The translations under genes were made by a program, and so were the position numbers. From an uncultured Methylocystaceae bacterium (GTDB lineage Bacteria > Pseudomonadota > Alphaproteobacteria > Rhizobiales > Beijerinckiaceae), in contig CAMFKC010000104.1 of assembly GCA_945956975.1 (NCBI GenBank), forward strand, positions 1-7,380: a DNA stretch of 7,380 bases, read 5' to 3'. The notes under the pieces are model-generated. The model did no database searches. It had not been told where the DNA came from and saw only the letters and a list, made by a program, of their open reading frames with translations. Each line of letters opens with the position of its first letter. Within the stretch, counting starts at the first letter, position 1. This document shows, in pieces, positions 4,987 through 7,380 of the stretch.

Positions 4987-5006
4987 GTCCCGCAGCAGCG
5001 TGGGAC
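4987..5006 (+). other. Short hairpin between the secreted-protein and DinB-family genes
   Basis: GTCCCGC and GTGGGAC form a seven-base-pair stem (one G-U pair) around the six-base loop AGCAGC, in the 51-base gap between the genes. No T-tract follows, so it is not a standard terminator. A processing site or weak attenuator between two cotranscribed genes is possible. Confidence 0.35.
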
Positions 5007-5029
5007 TATGCTCGCGCCGGAGGTCAACG

Positions 5030-5530
5030 ATGATCGATCCCGGTTATGTCCGCACGCTCGCCCGCTACAATTGCTGGCAGAACCAGAGCCTCTACCGCGC
5101 CGCCGACGGTTTGTCGGAGGAAGAGCGACGGCTCGACCGAGGAGCTTTCTTCGGTTCGATCCAAGCGACCCTCTGCCACATATTCTGGGCCGATAACATG
5201 TGGATGAGCCGTCTGTCGGACGCGCCGAAGCCCGGCGTCGGCATTCCCGGCTCGACGACGCTGGTGGAGAACTGGACCGAATTGCGCGACCGGCGCGCCG
5301 CTTTCGACGGGCGCATTCTCGCCTGGGCCGACGCGCTCGAACCGGCGGCCCTGGCGGGCGATCTCGCCTGGTATTCGGGCGCGACCAAACGCGATGTCAT
5401 CAAACCGCGCTGGATAGCCGTGACCCATATGTTCAATCACCAGACCCACCATCGCGGGCAGGTCCACGCCATGCTGACGGCGGCCGGGGCAAAGCCTGCC
5501 GACACCGACCTTGTGTTCATGGGGGACTGA
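5030..5530 (+). CDS. DinB-family metal-binding four-helix-bundle protein
   Basis: The 166-residue protein belongs to the DinB/YfiT-like superfamily, four-helix bundles that bind a divalent metal. Some members act as thiol-dependent transferases; the original Bacillus DinB is DNA-damage inducible, but most members have no known substrate. The expected metal ligands are His50 (in ATLCHIFWAD) and the pair His137 and His141 (in FNHQTHHRGQ). The N-terminal LARYNCWQNQ helix and the C-terminal GQVHAMLTAAG are typical of the family. The ATG at 5030 has GGAGG (5019-5023) six bases upstream; an earlier in-frame start would add 15 Arg/Ser-rich residues without family resemblance. No LexA-type box was recognised upstream, so DNA-damage regulation is not supported here. 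It probably shares a transcript with the secreted protein and converges on xseB, with 18 bases between stops. Confidence 0.9.
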   Translation: MIDPGYVRTLARYNCWQNQSLYRAADGLSEEERRLDRGAFFGSIQATLCHIFWADNMWMSRLSDAPKPGVGIPGSTTLVENWTELRDRRAAFDGRILAWADALEPAALAGDLAWYSGATKRDVIKPRWIAVTHMFNHQTHHRGQVHAMLTAAGAKPADTDLVFMGD

Positions 5531-5548
5531 GCGGCTGCGCGGGCGCGC

Positions 5549-5794
5549 CTATTCGACGTCCAGCGGGGCCGTCCCCGCCGGCTTGCCGTCGGCGCCGAGG
5601 CGGATCTTCTCGATGCGAGTCTCGGCCTGCCGCAGCAATTCCTCGCAGCGCTTCTTGAGGGCCTCGCCGCGCTCGTAGGCGGCGATCGAATCTTCCAGCC
5701 CGATGTCGCCCTTCTCGAGCCGGGCGACGATTTCTTCCAGCGCCTTCATCGCCTGCTCGAAGGGCATGGCGGCAATGTCCTTGGCTTCGGTCAC
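5549..5794 (-). CDS. xseB: Exodeoxyribonuclease VII small subunit
   Basis: XseB is the small helical subunit that coats the long stalk of the XseA catalytic subunit in exonuclease VII, which degrades single-stranded DNA to oligonucleotides in repair. The 81-residue protein matches the family: FEQAMKALEEIVARLEKGDIGLEDS, split by the conserved Gly-Asp, then AAYERGEALKKRCEELL and an AETRIEKI coil. Length is normal. The start is GTG at 5794, favoured because a GAGAG Shine-Dalgarno precedes it at about five bases and homologues begin MTE-x-DIA-x-(M/L)PFE. A GTG at 5815 would add seven residues. The stop codon of the upstream DUF2339 gene is 36 bases before this start (15 for the longer form), so the two are probably cotranscribed. 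The large-subunit gene xseA is not in the window, which is usual because the two genes are commonly unlinked. Confidence 0.93.
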   Translation of the reverse strand: MTEAKDIAAMPFEQAMKALEEIVARLEKGDIGLEDSIAAYERGEALKKRCEELLRQAETRIEKIRLGADGKPAGTAPLDVE

Positions 5795-5830
5795 GGTGTC
5801 TCTCGGCTGTCTCACTTATCTTTCACGATT

Positions 5831-7380
5831 CTATACCACGTCCGCCCCGCCTGCGTCCGGCGCGGGGCGGCGGGCGAAGACGAGCTTCTGGTAGAGCAGC
5901 CCGATGCCGATGAGCACGAGGCCGAGGCCGATGAAGGACAGGGCCCGCATGAGGCCCTCGAGGCCCGACATGTCGTAGAGGAAGATCTTGAGCGTGGCCG
6001 CCAGCACGAACAGGCCCGAGGCGATGCGCGCGCCCTGCTTGCGCCGCCAGACGCCGTAGAGCAGCAGGGCGGCGCCCATGGCGAGCCAGACCGCCGAATA
6101 GGCCCACACCTCGACGTCGCCTGCGCCCTGCCCCTCGCAGATCGTGGCGCCGTGGAAGAAGCGGCGGGTCTGCAGGCAGGCGTAGAGGAAGAGCAGGCCG
6201 AGCGACAGCACGCCGGCCGCCGTGACATAGGCTTGCGGCCGGACGCCGCGCGACTGGCGCATCAGGACCGCGGCGAGAATCGCCGGCAGCAGATAGGCGA
6301 TCAGCAGCGCATTGAAGATTTTGCCGCCCTCGACGGAATCGCATTCGACGAAGGGGTTCTGCACGACGGCGAGGCCGACGGCGGCGACCGCCAGCGCGAT
6401 TGCGCCGCAGATCATCGAGCCGATGTTGAAGACCGGACTCGCGCGCCTGAGATCGAGCCGCGTGAGCACGATGGCGAAGAGCAGCGCGGACGTCGCAAAG
6501 AGACCCTGCTCGATCAGCGAGGATGTGCGCGCATAGGCGTCGCCGGCGTTGAGCGCATGGCGCGTCTCGAAGAAGACGAGCAGGCCCGAGAACAGGATCG
6601 TCAGCGATTGCGCGACGCGCACGGGCCTGTCCTCGCCGCCGGCCAGCCGCATCTGCCGAGCGGCGAGGCCGAAGGCCAACGCAGGCACGCCGTAGCCGAA
6701 GAGCAGCCAGTTGAGGACGGGCGTCGCGCCCAGCGACTCGCCGACGATGCGCGGCTCCCAGCCGAGCCGCGCGAGCACGACGAAACCCATGACCGCAACC
6801 GCGTAGCGCAGCGCCACGAGATCCAGCCGCGTGGCGACATAGGCCGCGGCCAGCGCCGCGACGGAGAGCGCGACGGTAAGAACGCCCTTGTCGAAGACGA
6901 AGACGAAGCCGAGCGCCAGGGCGGCAAGCGCCGCGGTCGCGAAGGCGCCGAGCGCGATTTTCGTCGCGGGCGCGGCGTCCGGGCCGTCGCCGCGGCGGAA
7001 GTAGGTGGCGAGGCCGACGAAGAGCGCGGCGGCGACGCCCGCGACCAGCGCGAAAGGCGGGCTCGCCTCGCTGCGCGCGAGGCGCAGGTAGACGATGGCG
7101 AGGATGGCGAGCGGCGCGACCGCGGCGGCGCCGGCGTAGCAGCCGGCGATCGCCATCGGCAGGCGCGGCGCTGTCGCGAGTTTTCGCGCGCCGAGGCCGG
7201 CGACGAGGAGCGCAGAGACCGCCGCGAAGGCGGTGAACAGGCCAGATTGCACGGGTTCGTGCAGCGTGGCGACGGTGGAGAGATGGATCGGCTTGGCTGC
7301 GTCGCCGGTCCATATCCACAGGAGCGCGGCGGCGAGCGCGCCGGCGACCGGGGTGACGGCCGCGGCCGGCGTGGCGAAGG
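5831..7380 (-). CDS. DUF2339 polytopic membrane protein, C-terminal part (N-terminus beyond the right edge)
   Basis: The minus-strand frame stays open from the stop at 5831-5833 to the right edge, giving about 515 residues of a longer protein. I count roughly 16 hydrophobic helices separated by short loops, among them segments ending WLLFGYGVPALAFGLAA and FNALLIAYLLPAILAAVLM. The C-terminus has the DUF2339/COG5373 hallmark: TLKIFLYDMSGLEGLMR, followed by SFIGLGLVLIGIGLLYQK. These are large inner-membrane proteins of unknown biochemical function. One loop before a predicted helix holds VQNPFVECDSVEGG, and another holds HGATICEGQGAGD. The two cysteines may face the periplasm, but topology cannot be fixed. 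A GTG at 7252 could be misread as the start, but coding sequence plainly continues upstream (for example ALLWIWTGDAAKPIHL). The gene probably leads an operon with xseB. Confidence 0.9.
   Translation of the reverse strand, partial: FATPAAAVTPVAGALAAALLWIWTGDAAKPIHLSTVATLHEPVQSGLFTAFAAVSALLVAGLGARKLATAPRLPMAIAGCYAGAAAVAPLAILAIVYLRLARSEASPPFALVAGVAAALFVGLATYFRRGDGPDAAPATKIALGAFATAALAALALGFVFVFDKGVLTVALSVAALAAAYVATRLDLVALRYAVAVMGFVVLARLGWEPRIVGESLGATPVLNWLLFGYGVPALAFGLAARQMRLAGGEDRPVRVAQSLTILFSGLLVFFETRHALNAGDAYARTSSLIEQGLFATSALLFAIVLTRLDLRRASPVFNIGSMICGAIALAVAAVGLAVVQNPFVECDSVEGGKIFNALLIAYLLPAILAAVLMRQSRGVRPQAYVTAAGVLSLGLLFLYACLQTRRFFHGATICEGQGAGDVEVWAYSAVWLAMGAALLLYGVWRRKQGARIASGLFVLAATLKIFLYDMSGLEGLMRALSFIGLGLVLIGIGLLYQKLVFARRPAPDAGGADVV

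Noticed and set aside
4979..5029. LexA/SOS box for the DinB-family gene
   Set aside because: No GTTC-N7-GTTC-like or GAAC-N-GTTC-like element was seen in the gap, and the DinB family name does not by itself imply SOS control.
2692..5196. Plus-strand open frame of 834 codons spanning four genes
   Set aside because: It runs out of frame through the anti-sigma gene, antisense to the dnaJ-like gene and out of frame through two further genes. Its Arg/Pro/Ala-rich translation resembles no family and it exists because GC-rich DNA has few stops.
5823..7319. Minus-strand open frame of 498 codons
   Set aside because: It is the shifted-frame shadow of the DUF2339 gene. The translation is almost entirely Arg, Ala and Gly with no hydrophobic helices, whereas the other frame is a clear membrane protein.

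Overview
The window is GC-rich, densely coded chromosomal DNA, most likely from an alphaproteobacterium of the order Hyphomicrobiales (Rhizobiales). The evidence is the FabI sequence type, a Cys-free CbpA-type DnaJ, a FAT-GUY-like single-domain response regulator, and an ECF sigma gene overlapping a gene for a zinc-less membrane anti-sigma factor. A Beijerinckiaceae/Methylocystaceae-like host is a guess. No rRNA, tRNA, CRISPR array, insertion sequence or phage gene was seen.

Layout, left to right. (1) 1-182, minus: the first 60 residues of a bacteriophytochrome, running off the left edge. It is easy to miss because only its N-terminus is present. (2) 183-444: a divergent, comparatively A+T-rich regulatory region. 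(3) 445-810, plus: a stand-alone receiver-domain response regulator, the likely partner of the phytochrome kinase. (4) 812-1648, minus: fabI, enoyl-ACP reductase. (5) 1649-1872: a divergent spacer carrying a cluster of short GC hairpins. (6) 1873-2370 and 2367-3182, plus: an atypical ECF-like sigma factor and its membrane anti-sigma factor, overlapping by ATGA. (7) 3187-4164, minus: a DnaJ/CbpA-type co-chaperone with a good candidate sigma-32 promoter at 4223-4251. (8) 4322-4978 and 5030-5530, plus: a secreted six-cysteine protein of unknown function and a DinB-family metalloprotein. (9) 5549-5794 and 5831 to the right edge, minus: xseB, preceded by the C-terminal part of a large DUF2339 polytopic membrane protein.

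The genes fall into several modules. The left edge looks like a red/far-red light-sensing two-component module next to housekeeping lipid synthesis (fabI). The middle holds two stress-type units: sigma/anti-sigma, and a co-chaperone with a heat-shock-type promoter. The right side holds a small envelope/DinB unit and a DNA-repair subunit cotranscribed with a membrane protein. All three convergent gene pairs (RR/fabI, anti-sigma/dnaJ, dinB/xseB) meet with gaps of only 1, 4 and 18 bp, so there is no room for conventional terminators and the 3' ends of opposing transcripts probably overlap.

I found no clearly new multi-gene system. The points most worth following up are the truncated phytochrome with its divergent regulator, the degenerate sigma factor with its hairpin-rich upstream region, and the back-to-back stress-type promoters between dnaJ and the secreted protein.
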